Part shown: piece by piece, positions 1 to 9,500 of the stretch
Numbering within the stretch: position 1 is the stretch's first letter
How the letters are laid out: each line of letters starts with the position of its first letter
Assembly: GCF_047345485.1 (NCBI RefSeq)
Contig: NZ_JBLFEN010000003.1
Location: forward strand, 424,307-488,306
Reading direction: 5' to 3'
Length of the DNA stretch: 64,000 bases
DNA from: Jejuia sp047345485
Lineage (GTDB): Bacteria; Bacteroidota; Bacteroidia; Flavobacteriales; Flavobacteriaceae
The notes under the pieces: generated by a model
Told to the model about the DNA's origin: nothing
Seen by the model: only the letters and a program-made list of their open reading frames with translations
Databases searched by the model: none
Translations under genes and position numbers: made by a program

Positions 1-1
1 A

Positions 2-106
2 TTTTCATTAGAAAATGGTGAAAACCTTAATGGCGATTTGGATGCGATTGCTACCTATCCTGTAAAGGTTGAAGGTGATTATGTTTATGTTGGTTTTGCG
101 GAGTAA
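2..106 (+). CDS. nirD: Nitrite reductase small subunit NirD, C-terminal fragment
   Basis: Only the last 34 codons are present; the gene enters from the left edge and stops with TAA at 104-106. The frame ends in a stretch reading TYPVKVEGDYVYVGF, which matches the C-terminal strand of the Rieske-like small subunit of NAD(P)H nitrite reductase, where the last beta-strands carry a Tyr-Pro-Val-x-Val-x-(D/E)-G signature. The family supports reduction of nitrite to ammonium in the cytoplasm with the NirB large subunit. NirB would lie outside the window. The nitrate reductase, DUF4202 and NarX/NarL-like genes downstream support this reading. The fragment is short, so a related Rieske protein cannot be excluded. 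Confidence 0.7.
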   Translation, partial: FSLENGENLNGDLDAIATYPVKVEGDYVYVGFAE

Positions 107-415
107 AAATAAAATGCATAACTAAAAAATAAAGTTATATGTGCTAAAGCATGCGGTAATATATGGATATTGGAAACTAATAAGGTTATTAAAATACTGA
201 GACAACTTCCAAATGTTTTATATTACCGTATGCTTTTGTATTTAATTTAGAAAAAGTGTTGCGTTTATTGCAAAACAACAGTTTGTTTTGTTTAATATTT
301 TAATTTAAAAGAATACTAAATTTTGATGCTTTAACAAAATTAGTAACCATAGTATTAAAATAAAAAAAGTAATTGTTTATCTTGCCTTTCACTGATTTAA
401 ATTCTAGAATACACT
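107..415. other. Intergenic region with large hairpin between nirD and DUF4202 gene
   Basis: No plausible gene is seen. The notable content is the long stem-loop at 146-236, listed separately. The rest is AT-rich and presumably holds the promoter of the 416-1000 gene, although no clean TAnnTTTG element was found. Confidence 0.5.
146..236 (+). terminator. Long stem-loop after nirD, possible terminator or structured RNA
   Basis: Arms at 146-163 and 219-236 are complementary over 18 positions in the + strand RNA, with one G-U pair. They enclose a 55-base loop that contains a second short stem (TTGGAA at 170-175 against TTCCAA at 207-212). The right arm runs into TTTTGTATTT, so the nirD transcript may end here. 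The long loop is unlike a minimal terminator and could instead be a structured RNA or a small palindromic repeat. Confidence 0.45.
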
Positions 416-1000
416 ATGAAGCCTACACGTTTTGAAACTGCTATTGCACTTATTGATAAAGCAAATTCTGAAGATATAAACACGTATGAAGTTGCTGGTT
501 TACAGTATGCTAAGGAGCTGTTGTATTCGCAGCGTATGACTAGGAAATTGTTACAGTTTATGCCCGATGCGTCTAAAGCATTACAAATTGCAGCACGCGC
601 ACAACATATTTGTAGATGGAAAATTGCAAGGGATGAGTACCCGATGGATCGTGTGGGGTATTTAAAGTGGCGTGAGACTTTAAAAAAAATGCATGCTGAT
701 TTAACTGCCGATATTTTGAAACAAGTGGGGTATGATGACCAATTTGTAGATAGAATTAGAAAAATTATTCTTAAGAAATTGATTAAAAAAAACGAAGAAT
801 CTCAAGCTTTAGAAGATACCATTTGCTTAGTATTTTTAGATTATTATTTTGAGGAGTTTGCTGCAAAACATCCTGATGAAAAGGTAATTGATATTTTACA
901 AAAAACATGGGTAAAGATGAGTGATGAAGGGCAGCAGGAGGCTTTAAAATTAAACTTTTCTGAGGCATCTTTAGCGTTAGTAAAACAAGCTATTGCGTAA
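416..1000 (+). CDS. DUF4202 family protein
   Basis: A 194-residue soluble protein without signal peptide or membrane segment. It carries the features I associate with DUF4202: an N-terminal RFETAIALIDKAN segment, AQHICRW near residue 62 and a following R-x2-YP-x2-R-x2-YL-x-WR stretch, with conserved His and Arg resembling an HD-like helical fold. Its biochemical function is not established. DUF4202 genes are commonly found with nitrite or sulfite assimilation genes, and here it sits between nirD and a NarX-like kinase, which fits. The next gene starts 16 bases after the stop, so the two are probably cotranscribed. Confidence 0.8.
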   Translation: MKPTRFETAIALIDKANSEDINTYEVAGLQYAKELLYSQRMTRKLLQFMPDASKALQIAARAQHICRWKIARDEYPMDRVGYLKWRETLKKMHADLTADILKQVGYDDQFVDRIRKIILKKLIKKNEESQALEDTICLVFLDYYFEEFAAKHPDEKVIDILQKTWVKMSDEGQQEALKLNFSEASLALVKQAIA

Positions 1001-1016
1001 TTTTTAACTTTTAATA

Positions 1017-2828
1017 ATGGCAAAAAACGGTAACTCATTAGACCAAAGTACTTTTGATAAACTACGCCGTTTGTACATTATTGGGTTTAGTACTATTGCA
1101 CTTTCTGTAATTATTAGTCAGATTTTAATTCGCACGCATCTTAATGGGCAAGAAAGTGACTCTACGGTAATTAATATAGCTGGAAGGCAACGTATGTTGA
1201 GTCAGAAATTGGCTAAAAACGTGGTATCCTTATCGTCTACATCAAGCACAGAAGAGCAACTAGCTATTAAAAATAATCTAAAAGAAACGCTTCGTATATG
1301 GGAGTTTTCGCATCATGCACTCCAAAATGGAAATGATAGTTTACGCTTACCTAATACAAATAGTGATGCCATAACCTTAAAGTTTGCAGTTTTAAATCCT
1401 GTTTTTGATACTATTGCTAAAGCCTCAAAATCTATTATTAGTAAGATTGAAAATAATACGACTAACGCTGCTACATATTTAAATGATGTAACTATAGTGA
1501 AAACTAATGAAGCTGAGTTTTTACAGCAGATGGATGCTATTGTAAATCAATATGATACAGAAGCTGAGGAAAAGGTAGCATGGTTACGAAAACTTGAGTT
1601 TTGGTTGACAATACTAACACTAGTAATTCTTCTTGGAGAATTTTTATTTATTTTCTGGCCCGCTGCTAAATCGGTACGTTATACTCTGGCAGAATTATTA
1701 TCTGCTGAAAAACAAGCTAAACAAATGGCTTTTGAAGCCAATGAGTTGAGTAAGGCTAGAGAAAAATCCATCCAAGAATTGAGTACGTTAACTCGCGCTA
1801 TGGATGAGACCCTGCTGTTTGCAAGAACATTACCAGATGGTACATTACTACATATGGGGAATAAATTTTCGCGCTTGTTTAAATTCTCTAATTTTAATGA
1901 TACAGTACCATTTTGGAAAGCAATTTCACAGTTAGAAAACGAGCAGTCGTATATTGAAGCTATCATAAAAAAACATAAAAAAACGGGTTGGAAAGGTGAA
2001 GTAAAAGCGACTTGTAAGGAGCATAAAGATGTATGGTTAGAAATGGCTGTTATACCTTATAGCCCAACCAGTGATAAATCAGAATTATTAATTATCGCTT
2101 CAGAAATTACAGAACGTAAAGTGGCGCAGTTAGAGATTGATAGATTGACCGAGCAGAGTTATGAGGAGAAGATGAGCCAGCAAAAAATAATCTCAAGTAA
2201 AATTATTGAAAACCAAGAAAAAGAGCAAAACCGTATTGCTAAAGATGTACATGACGGCATAGGGCAGATGCTTACTGGATTAAAGTATAATTTAGAAAGT
2301 ATTGATACTCAAAATATAGAAAAAACAACCTCTAAAATAGAGCATTTAAAAGCATTAACTACAGATATTATTAAAGGCGTTCGTACCGCAACATTCAACT
2401 TAACACCACCAGAATTAACCGATCATGGTGTTGTGCCAGCATTAACTAAATTAGTAAAAGAACTGACAAAACTTACGGGTAAAGAAATTGTGCTTTTTAA
2501 TAAATCTGATTTTAACCAACGTCTAGATTCACTTGCTGAAATAAATATTTACCGTATTACTCAAGAAGCGATTAATAATGCTATTAAATATGCTGAATCT
2601 ACCCATATTATTGTGTCTTTATCGCATAGTAAAAAACTATTAAGCATTGTTATTGACGATAACGGTAAAGGTTTTGATCCTGAAAAAGTTAAGCGCGTAA
2701 AGACAGGAGAAGGCGGTATGGGTATGACCTTTATGAGAGAGCGTATACAGTATATTGAAGGGCGTATGTTTTTAACTTCAGAAAAAGGCAAAGGTACTCG
2801 TGTTACATTAAATGTGCCATTAAAATAA
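1017..2828 (+). CDS. NarX-like membrane sensor histidine kinase
   Basis: A 603-residue kinase. A transmembrane helix lies at about 19-38, followed by a periplasmic helical sensor domain of the PilJ/NarX type. This begins with AGRQRMLSQKLAKN at about 55-68, which resembles the nitrate-binding P-box of NarX. A second helix is at about 195-214, then a linker, a PAS-like domain (about 250-370), and a HisKA_3 dimerisation domain with phospho-acceptor His412 in KDVHDGIGQ. The C-terminal HATPase has its N-box at about 517-525 and DNGKGF near 548. HisKA_3 kinases pair with NarL/FixJ regulators, and one lies at 4431-5096. The likely input is nitrate or nitrite, inferred from the sensor fold and the neighbouring nas/nir genes. 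Confidence 0.85.
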   Translation: MAKNGNSLDQSTFDKLRRLYIIGFSTIALSVIISQILIRTHLNGQESDSTVINIAGRQRMLSQKLAKNVVSLSSTSSTEEQLAIKNNLKETLRIWEFSHHALQNGNDSLRLPNTNSDAITLKFAVLNPVFDTIAKASKSIISKIENNTTNAATYLNDVTIVKTNEAEFLQQMDAIVNQYDTEAEEKVAWLRKLEFWLTILTLVILLGEFLFIFWPAAKSVRYTLAELLSAEKQAKQMAFEANELSKAREKSIQELSTLTRAMDETLLFARTLPDGTLLHMGNKFSRLFKFSNFNDTVPFWKAISQLENEQSYIEAIIKKHKKTGWKGEVKATCKEHKDVWLEMAVIPYSPTSDKSELLIIASEITERKVAQLEIDRLTEQSYEEKMSQQKIISSKIIENQEKEQNRIAKDVHDGIGQMLTGLKYNLESIDTQNIEKTTSKIEHLKALTTDIIKGVRTATFNLTPPELTDHGVVPALTKLVKELTKLTGKEIVLFNKSDFNQRLDSLAEINIYRITQEAINNAIKYAESTHIIVSLSHSKKLLSIVIDDNGKGFDPEKVKRVKTGEGGMGMTFMRERIQYIEGRMFLTSEKGKGTRVTLNVPLK

Positions 2829-2952
2829 TTGCATTTGATGTCTTGATGGAATATTATGCTTTTTTAAATTAATCTATAGCATGTTTTTCTATAGCGTTAC
2901 TAAGTAGTTATAATCTTGGTTATATTTACGGTATTTTATTAAACACAAAACG

Positions 2953-3987
2953 ATGAAAATTTTTAAATGCCCTAGTTGTAGTTCTACAGTGTTTTTTGAA
3001 AATACGCAGTGCTTAAATTGTAAAAATACTTTAGGTTATCATTTAGAGACGAACGCATTTGCTGTTCCTCAAACGTATAACTCATCTTTTACTAATAATC
3101 TTAAATTCTGTTATAACCATAAATATTCAGTTTGCAATTGGTTAATTGCGCAATCGTCTGAAAATAAATTTTGTGTTGCTTGTTCTCTTAATAGAAAAGT
3201 ACCAACCCAATCTGATGAAGAAAGCTTTAAAAAATGGCAAAAATTAGAAATTGCTAAACACAGGTTAATTTACCAATTAAGTGCATTGAACTTACCCTTA
3301 CATTCAAAAATTAAAAATTACATAGGTATTGCCTTCGATTTTCTTTCTGATAATAATAAAGAAAAAAAATTAACTGGTCATTCTAATGGTGTTATTACTA
3401 TATTACTTTCTGAGGCAGATTCTGTTCATAGAGAGCAACTAAAAAAACAAATGGATGAACGTTATAGAACACTTTTGGGGCACTTTAGGCACGAGATAGG
3501 TCATTATTACTGGATGCTTCTTTTTGATAATGAAAACTTGCAAAAGTTTAGAAATATTTTTGGAAATGAAAACATAGATTATGGAGAATCTTTAGAAAGA
3601 TATTACAAAAACGGTGCGCCATCTAATTGGAATTCAAACTACATTAGTAAATATGCGAGTGCGCATCCATGGGAAGATTGGGCAGAAACATGGGCACATT
3701 ATTTACATATTATGGATACGTTAGAAACCGCAAATTCTTTAGGGATGTCTTTTTCGGCATCAAATACACCAATACAACAAAAGATAACAACTTCAGTGTG
3801 TCCTAACCCATATAAAATTACTGATTTTAAGGTTATTTTTGATGCAAGTATTGCATTAACTTGTGCAGCAAATAGCTTAAATAGATCAATGGGTTTACAA
3901 GATATTTATCCCTTTGTAATACCATCTCCAGTTTATAAAAAGTTGGAGTTTATTCATAACATATTGAAAAATAGAAATAATAGTTAA
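2953..3987 (+). CDS. Putative zinc-binding metallopeptidase with N-terminal zinc ribbon
   Basis: A 344-residue protein without signal peptide. Residues 6-23 form a C-x2-C...C-x2-C zinc ribbon, and two further cysteines lie near 74-77. The catalytic centre is HEIGH at 180-184, followed by a conserved Trp-rich region (PWEDWAETWAHYLH) that carries a likely third ligand. This arrangement matches the putative zinc-binding metallopeptidase family Peptidase_Mx. Its substrate is unknown. It sits between the NarX-like kinase and a RidA-family gene and is followed after 11 bases by the latter. A direct link to nitrate metabolism cannot be seen. Confidence 0.75.
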   Translation: MKIFKCPSCSSTVFFENTQCLNCKNTLGYHLETNAFAVPQTYNSSFTNNLKFCYNHKYSVCNWLIAQSSENKFCVACSLNRKVPTQSDEESFKKWQKLEIAKHRLIYQLSALNLPLHSKIKNYIGIAFDFLSDNNKEKKLTGHSNGVITILLSEADSVHREQLKKQMDERYRTLLGHFRHEIGHYYWMLLFDNENLQKFRNIFGNENIDYGESLERYYKNGAPSNWNSNYISKYASAHPWEDWAETWAHYLHIMDTLETANSLGMSFSASNTPIQQKITTSVCPNPYKITDFKVIFDASIALTCAANSLNRSMGLQDIYPFVIPSPVYKKLEFIHNILKNRNNS

Positions 3988-3998
3988 AGCGTATTTTT

Positions 3999-4379
3999 GT
4001 GAAGAGAAAATTAATATCCTCAGGTTCTAAATTCGAAGAAAATATAGGTTACTCTAGAGCAGTAGTGCAAGGGAATTGGATCTTTGTTTCTGGAACTACT
4101 GGGTATGACTACAAAACTATGACAATTAGTGATAATGTTATAGTACAAACAGAACAATGCTTAATAAATATAGAAAATACCTTAAAAGAAGCAGATGCCA
4201 GTTTGTTAGATATTGTAAGAGTAACTTATATTTTGTCCAAAGCTGAAGATTTTAAATCATGTTGGCCAGTATTAAAAAAATACTTAGGTAATATCAAACC
4301 TGCCGCAACTATGTTTTCTGCAGAACTTGCAGACGATAAGATGAAAATTGAAATTGAGGTAACTGCTTTAAAATCTTAA
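3999..4379 (+). CDS. RidA/YjgF family protein lacking the substrate-binding arginine
   Basis: A 126-residue single-domain protein of the RidA (YjgF/YER057c/UK114) superfamily, beginning at a GTG codon that gives the family's usual N-terminus (ISSGSKFEENIGYSRAV). Classical RidA deaminates reactive 2-aminoacrylate-type imines with an arginine in a P-A-R motif near residue 105. Here the equivalent segment reads KPAATMF, so that arginine is alanine. The IEIEVTA C-terminal strand is intact. The protein is therefore more likely a Rid-family member with another or no deaminase activity. It lies 11 bases after the metallopeptidase gene and ahead of the NarL-like regulator. Confidence 0.8.
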   Translation: MKRKLISSGSKFEENIGYSRAVVQGNWIFVSGTTGYDYKTMTISDNVIVQTEQCLINIENTLKEADASLLDIVRVTYILSKAEDFKSCWPVLKKYLGNIKPAATMFSAELADDKMKIEIEVTALKS

Positions 4380-4382
4380 AAA

Positions 4383-4412
4383 TACGTAGTATTACTTAAT
4401 TTCTTATTTTTG
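4383..4412 (+). promoter_or_regulatory. Palindromic box and -7 element before NarL-like regulator
   Basis: TACGTAGTATTACTTA at 4383-4398 is an imperfect palindrome. It is followed at 4405-4412 by TATTTTTG, a match to the Bacteroidetes -7 consensus TAnnTTTG, 18 bases before the start codon at 4431. The reverse complement of 4381-4402 matches 6378-6399 upstream of the nitrate reductase at 19 of 22 positions. No convincing -33 TTTG is visible. Confidence 0.6.
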
Positions 4413-4430
4413 TATTTATAACAGTAAATT

Positions 4431-5096
4431 ATGGACAAAATTAATGTTGTACTTGCTGATGATCATGTGTTAGTAAGAGATGGTATTAAAGCACTTTTAG
4501 AAGACCAATCTGGAATAGTAGTTATAGACGAAGCATCAAACGGAAAAGAAGCTTTAGAAGTTATTGCTAAAAACAAACCACATGTATTGATTGTAGATAT
4601 ACGTATGCCAGAAATGAATGGTATAGAGGTGGTTGGTGAGATGAGTAAGTCGCATCAAGATGTAAAAACATTAGTACTATCCATGCACGATTCTGAAGAA
4701 TATGTTGTACAAGCTATTCAAGCAGGTGCAGATGGTTACTTATTAAAAGGAGCTAGTAAAGAAGAGTTTTTAAAAGCATTAAACAAAGTGGCTAATGGTG
4801 GTAAATATTTTACAGGAGATGTATCTGCTATTATCATGAATAATTTTGTGAATGGCAATACAAATTCAGTAGTCATACCAAAGAGAGATATAAAAGAACA
4901 TTCATTTAATCTTACAAAACGTGAAAAACAAATTTTAAGCTTAGTTTTAGAATTTAAAAATAATAAAGATATAGCTGATGAACTTCAAATTAGTAAACGT
5001 ACAGCTGAAGTGCATCGTTTTAATTTGATGAAAAAATTAGAGGTTTCAAATTTAAAAGAGTTGATAGATAAAGCAAAAAATAATGCTTTAGTATAA
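4431..5096 (+). CDS. NarL/FixJ-type response regulator
   Basis: A 221-residue regulator. The N-terminal receiver has the acidic pair in LADDH at 9-11, phospho-acceptor Asp56 in IVDIRMPEMNG and the conserved Lys in LLKGAS. The C-terminal LuxR-type helix-turn-helix (about 155-215) reads LTKREKQILSLV then ISKRTAEVHRFNLMKKL. This is the usual partner type for the HisKA_3 kinase at 1017-2828; the two genes are separated by the metallopeptidase and RidA-like genes. The regulator probably controls nir/nas expression, an inference from position. Its own promoter carries the same palindromic box as the nitrate reductase gene. Confidence 0.87.
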   Translation: MDKINVVLADDHVLVRDGIKALLEDQSGIVVIDEASNGKEALEVIAKNKPHVLIVDIRMPEMNGIEVVGEMSKSHQDVKTLVLSMHDSEEYVVQAIQAGADGYLLKGASKEEFLKALNKVANGGKYFTGDVSAIIMNNFVNGNTNSVVIPKRDIKEHSFNLTKREKQILSLVLEFKNNKDIADELQISKRTAEVHRFNLMKKLEVSNLKELIDKAKNNALV

Positions 5097-5118
5097 TTTT
5101 TTTACTTAAATCTTATAT

Positions 5119-6210
5119 ATGCCAAATCAAAAAAAAAGAAAGCGCTATAAAAAAAAACGTTATAAACTTCCAGTAATTATTATTGCATTATTGATTCTTT
5201 TGCGAATATATCTTCCCACCTATGTAAAAAATCAAATCAATAAAACACTAGCCAGTATCCCTGGGTATTATGGAGAAATTAAGGATGTAAATATTGCACT
5301 TTATAAGGGAGCGTATGTTTTAGACAGTTTATATTTAAATAAAGTTGAAGCTAAAACTCAAGTACCATATCTCAATTTCCCAAAGAGTGATATTTCCATA
5401 GAATGGAAATCTCTTTTAAAAGGTGAAATTGTTAGCGAAATAGTAATGCATAATCCAGAAATTATTTATGTTTTTGAAGATCAAAGTAGTGATAGTACAG
5501 CAACAGGTGTTGATCATTGGAGTAAGGCTTTAACTAATATTATACCAATAGATATTAATCGTTTAGAGGTAAAAAATGGTAAGTTGGCATATGTAGAATT
5601 ATCTACAGATCCAAATATTGATTTAAATTTTACTAATTTAGAATTAACTGCCACAAATTTGAGAAACGTTGTTTCAAAAAAAGGTACATTACCATCTCCA
5701 ATTCAAGCAACAGCACGTTCCATTGGTGGCGGTAGCGTAAATTTAAATGGTAATATTAATATTGTGAAACAGGTGCCAGATGTAGATTTATCTTTTTCAT
5801 TAGAAAATACCAATATTGCTGCACTAAACAGTTTTTCACGCCATTATGCTGGTTTAGACTTTGAAGAAGGTAGTTTTAATCTTTATAGTGAAGTTGCCAT
5901 AGCTGACGGTTTTTTAAAAGGCTACGTAAAACCACTCTTATCAGATACTAAATTAATTGGTAAAGATGATGGGTTTTTAGGTGTATTATGGGAAGGTTTT
6001 GTTGGCTTTTTTAAGTTTGTTTTAAAAAATCAAAAAACGGATACCATTGCTACAAAAATTCCTATTGAAGGAGACCTAAACAGTGTAGAAGGTAATATAT
6101 GGCCTACCGTTTTTAACCTCTTTGAAAATGCGTGGATAAAAGCATTTACTGGTAAAGTAGATGATGAAATTGATATTAAGGATGCACTTAACGGTGATGA
6201 AAATAATTAA
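5119..6210 (+). CDS. DUF748 (AsmA-like) membrane-anchored protein
   Basis: A 363-residue protein with a very basic N-terminus (KKRKRYKKKRYK) and one transmembrane helix at about 17-32. The remainder is a long beta-rich periplasmic region containing the IDINRLEVKNGKLAYVE segment and asparagine-rich repeats typical of DUF748, a relative of AsmA and TamB. Such proteins act in the envelope and are thought to assist lipid or outer-membrane protein transport. It follows the response regulator by 22 bases and is probably cotranscribed. No specific link with nitrate metabolism can be read from the sequence. Confidence 0.75.
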   Translation: MPNQKKRKRYKKKRYKLPVIIIALLILLRIYLPTYVKNQINKTLASIPGYYGEIKDVNIALYKGAYVLDSLYLNKVEAKTQVPYLNFPKSDISIEWKSLLKGEIVSEIVMHNPEIIYVFEDQSSDSTATGVDHWSKALTNIIPIDINRLEVKNGKLAYVELSTDPNIDLNFTNLELTATNLRNVVSKKGTLPSPIQATARSIGGGSVNLNGNINIVKQVPDVDLSFSLENTNIAALNSFSRHYAGLDFEEGSFNLYSEVAIADGFLKGYVKPLLSDTKLIGKDDGFLGVLWEGFVGFFKFVLKNQKTDTIATKIPIEGDLNSVEGNIWPTVFNLFENAWIKAFTGKVDDEIDIKDALNGDENN

Positions 6211-6381
6211 TACAATGTATCAATTTTAGTCAATTTATAGTGTGTTTTTATTGGGCGTTTTTTATTAATCTTAAAAACTTAACCAAGCATATACTTCATT
6301 TTGCTAAATCCTCAAAATCTACATTATTAAATTATCAACATCATAATTATACTTCATTACGTAATATTTAATATTGAAAAT

Positions 6382-6403
6382 TAAGTATTAATACGTAGTT
6401 TTG
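6382..6403 (+). promoter_or_regulatory. Nitrate reductase promoter with overlapping palindromic box
   Basis: TAAGTATTAATACGTA at 6382-6397 is a near-palindrome. Its last two bases are the TA of TAGTTTTG (6396-6403), a TAnnTTTG -7 element. ATTG at 6373-6376 lies 19 bases upstream of the -7 and could be a degenerate -33. The Crp/Fnr gene promoter has the same box overlapping its -7 element by the same two bases. A protein bound here would cover the -7/-33 spacer, a position more usual for a repressor than an activator. Confidence 0.6.
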
Positions 6404-6473
6404 ATTGTGTTTAAATGCTAAGCTTATCTAAAATTATGTAACCAATATTTTTTATATAATACTTTAATTTTTG

Positions 6474-6491
6474 TCAAATTTTAAAATTTGA
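6474..6491. repeat. Perfect 18-base palindrome in the nitrate reductase leader
   Basis: TCAAATTTTAAAATTTGA is its own reverse complement. It lies downstream of the proposed -7 element and 87 bases before the start codon. It could be an operator or a short hairpin in the leader RNA. The sequence is AT-only except for its two ends, so chance is possible. Confidence 0.4.
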
Positions 6492-6578
6492 AGTATTTTT
6501 TAGAAGATTCAGAATAATAGTTAAAGCATTTGTTTCCATAAGTTAAAATGTATTGTTTAGTAAAAAACGGCCCTGTAA

Positions 6579-9500
6579 ATGGTTAAAAACGAAGTAAAAA
6601 CAACTTGTTCGTATTGTGGTGTAGGCTGCGGTATTATTGTTAAAAAAGATAATAACAACACCGTTTTTGTTGAAGGTGATAAAGACCACCCAGTTAACAA
6701 AGGGATGTTATGTTCTAAAGGGATGAATTTACATTACGTAGCTAATGATACTTCTGATAGAATTTTATATCCAGAAATGCGCTGGAGTAGATCTCACCCT
6801 AGGGAGCGTGTAAGTTGGGATGATGCTCTAGATAGAGCTGCTAGTGTTTTTAAATCGATCATAAAAAAGCACGGGCCAGATAGCGTTGGATTTTATGTGT
6901 CTGGACAAAGTTTAACTGAAGAATATTATATTGCAAATAAACTAACCAAAGGCTTTTTAGGTACAAATAATATAGATACCAACTCGCGTTTATGTATGAG
7001 TTCTGCGGTGGTAGGGTATAAAAAAACTTTTGGAGAAGATAGTGTGCCTATATCTTATGCCGATATTGAATTGGCAGATACATTTTTAATAACGGGAGCA
7101 AACCCAGCATGGTGTCACCCAATTTTATTTAGAAGATTAGAAAAGCATAAAGAGGAGCATCCTGATGTTAATATTATAGTTGTAGACCCAAGAAAAACCG
7201 ATACAGCAAACTTCGCAGATTTACATTTACAACTACTACCCGGAACCGATGTTATTTTATACAATGCTATTGGCCGATGTTTATACAAACGTGGGTTAAT
7301 AGATGAAACATTTATAAATAATTATACAGAAGGCTTTAAAGATTATAAAGATTTAATTTTTGAAACATCATTAAAGCAAGCCTCAAAATTATGTGGTGTT
7401 CCAGAAAAAGACATTCGTAAAGCCGCTGATATGATTGGACTTTCAAAAGGCTTTATTAGTATGTGGGCCATGGGGCTTAACCAAAGTATGGTGGGTACTG
7501 ATAAAAACGTATCGCTCTTAAATTTATCTTTAATTACTGGGCAAGTTGGGAAACCAGGTGCGGGTCCATTCTCATTAACAGGGCAACCTAATGCAATGGG
7601 AGGACGTGAGGTAGGAGGAATGGCAAACCTTTTAGCAGTACATAAAGATTTAATGAATGAGGAACACCGTCGTGAAGTAGCACAGTTTTGGGGTGTAGAT
7701 AAGATAAACCCTAAACCAGGATTAACAGCTACTGAGATGTTTGATGCTTTAGAAAGCGGGAAAATGAAGGCGGTTTGGATAGCATGTACAAATCCCTTGG
7801 TAAGTTTACCAAATTTAAATCGTATTGAAAAGGCCATGAAAAATTCAAAATTCGTGGTAGTTCAAGAGATTTCTCATAAATCAGATACTGTAGCTTTTGC
7901 AGATTTAGTACTACCTGCAGCCGCTTGGTTAGAAAAAGAAGGTACGATGACAAATTCTGAAAGACGAATTTCGTACTTACCAAAAGAAATTGATGCTCCT
8001 GGAGAAGCAAGACCAGATGTTGAAATTTTCTGTGATTTTGCGCAACGCATGGGCTTTAGAGGCTTTAATTTTAATAATGCCAGCGAAATTTATGATGAGT
8101 ATGCCTCTATGACTAAGGGTACTAATATTGATGTGTCTTTTTTAAATTACGAACGATTAAAAACCGAAGGTACATTTCAATGGCCCGTACCAGAACACAG
8201 GCATAAAGGGACGCCAAGACTTTTTGAAGATAAAAAATTCTATACACCATCACAAAAGGCACAGTTTAATTTACCTAGTAGTATCGTAAACACATCAGTA
8301 TTACCTAATGATACTTATCCTTTAATTTTAACTACAGGGCGTGTGCGCGACCAATGGCACACGATGACAAAAACTGGAAAAGTATCCCGTTTAAAAACGC
8401 ATTATCCAACCCCTGTTTTAGAAATTCATCCTACTGATGCGTATTTGTACAATATAAAAAATGGCACAATTACCGAAATAAAAGGTGAAAATGGCGTAGT
8501 AAGAGTGCGTGCAAAAGTCACCGAAAACATTAAAAAAGGTGTAGTGTTTTTACCAATGCATTGGGGTAAACAATTACAAAGTAATTTAAATAGAGCTAAT
8601 AACTTAACTAACACACATGTAGATCCTGTTTCAAAAGAACCAGATTTTAAATTTACCCGTGTTTCGGTTTCAAAATATAAAAAAGCACCAGAAAAAATTA
8701 TAATTGCTGGGGCTGGTGCAGCGGCATTCCGTTTTGTACAAAATTACAGAGAGCAAAATGATACTGATGAAATACATGTGTTTTCAAAAGAACCAAATCT
8801 GTTTTACAACAGAGTATTATTACCAGAATATGTAACCGAAGAATTATCTTGGGAGCAGTTGCTTAAAATTAAAGAAAAAGAGCTTAATAAGCTTAATGTA
8901 CATTTACATCCAGAAACGTATATCACAAAAATTAACAAGGCACAAAAAGTGGTTACAGATAGTAATGCTACAACACATAGCTTTGATAAATTAATATTAG
9001 CAACGGGTAGTCGTGCTTTTATTCCTAAAGATGTGCAAATAGATTTACCGGGGCGTTTTACAATGCGTAATAAAATAGATGCAGATCAATTTAAATCCTA
9101 TTTAGATGCTACAGGCTTGCCACCAGAAGAGCAACATGTAGTAATTGTTGGTGGTGGTTTGTTAGGTTTAGAGCTGGCTGCAGCTATGAAACATAAAAAT
9201 GCAAAAATAACAATTGTACAGCGTGCATCGCGTTTAATGGAGCGCCAGTTAGATAGAGTATCTAGTAAGTTACTGGCATTAGATGTTCAAGAACGTGGGA
9301 TTCAAATTTATTTTGATAATGAAGTAAGTACGGTGTTTGATGATGAAGATACTGGCGATTTAAATATTACACTTAAAAGTGGAAAATCCATTACTGCCAA
9401 TGCCATTGTATACGCTATTGGTACTATTCCAAATGTAGAAATTGCTAGAGAAAATGGTATTAAATGTACAAGAGGTGTTAAGGTGAATCAACATTTACAA

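Larger units (their letters stand above)
6211..6578 (+). other. Long intergenic leader before nitrate reductase
   Basis: This stretch holds no gene. It contains the promoter and palindromic box at 6382-6403 (listed separately), a second small palindrome ATTACGTAAT at 6357-6366, and an 18-base perfect palindrome at 6474-6491. If the -7 element at 6396-6403 is right, the nitrate reductase mRNA has a leader of about 165-170 bases, which leaves room for post-initiation control. Confidence 0.5.

Noticed and set aside
7343..7837. Long open frame antisense to the nitrate reductase
   Set aside because: It lies wholly within the well-supported nitrate reductase gene, has no recognisable domain and no promoter; a shadow frame.
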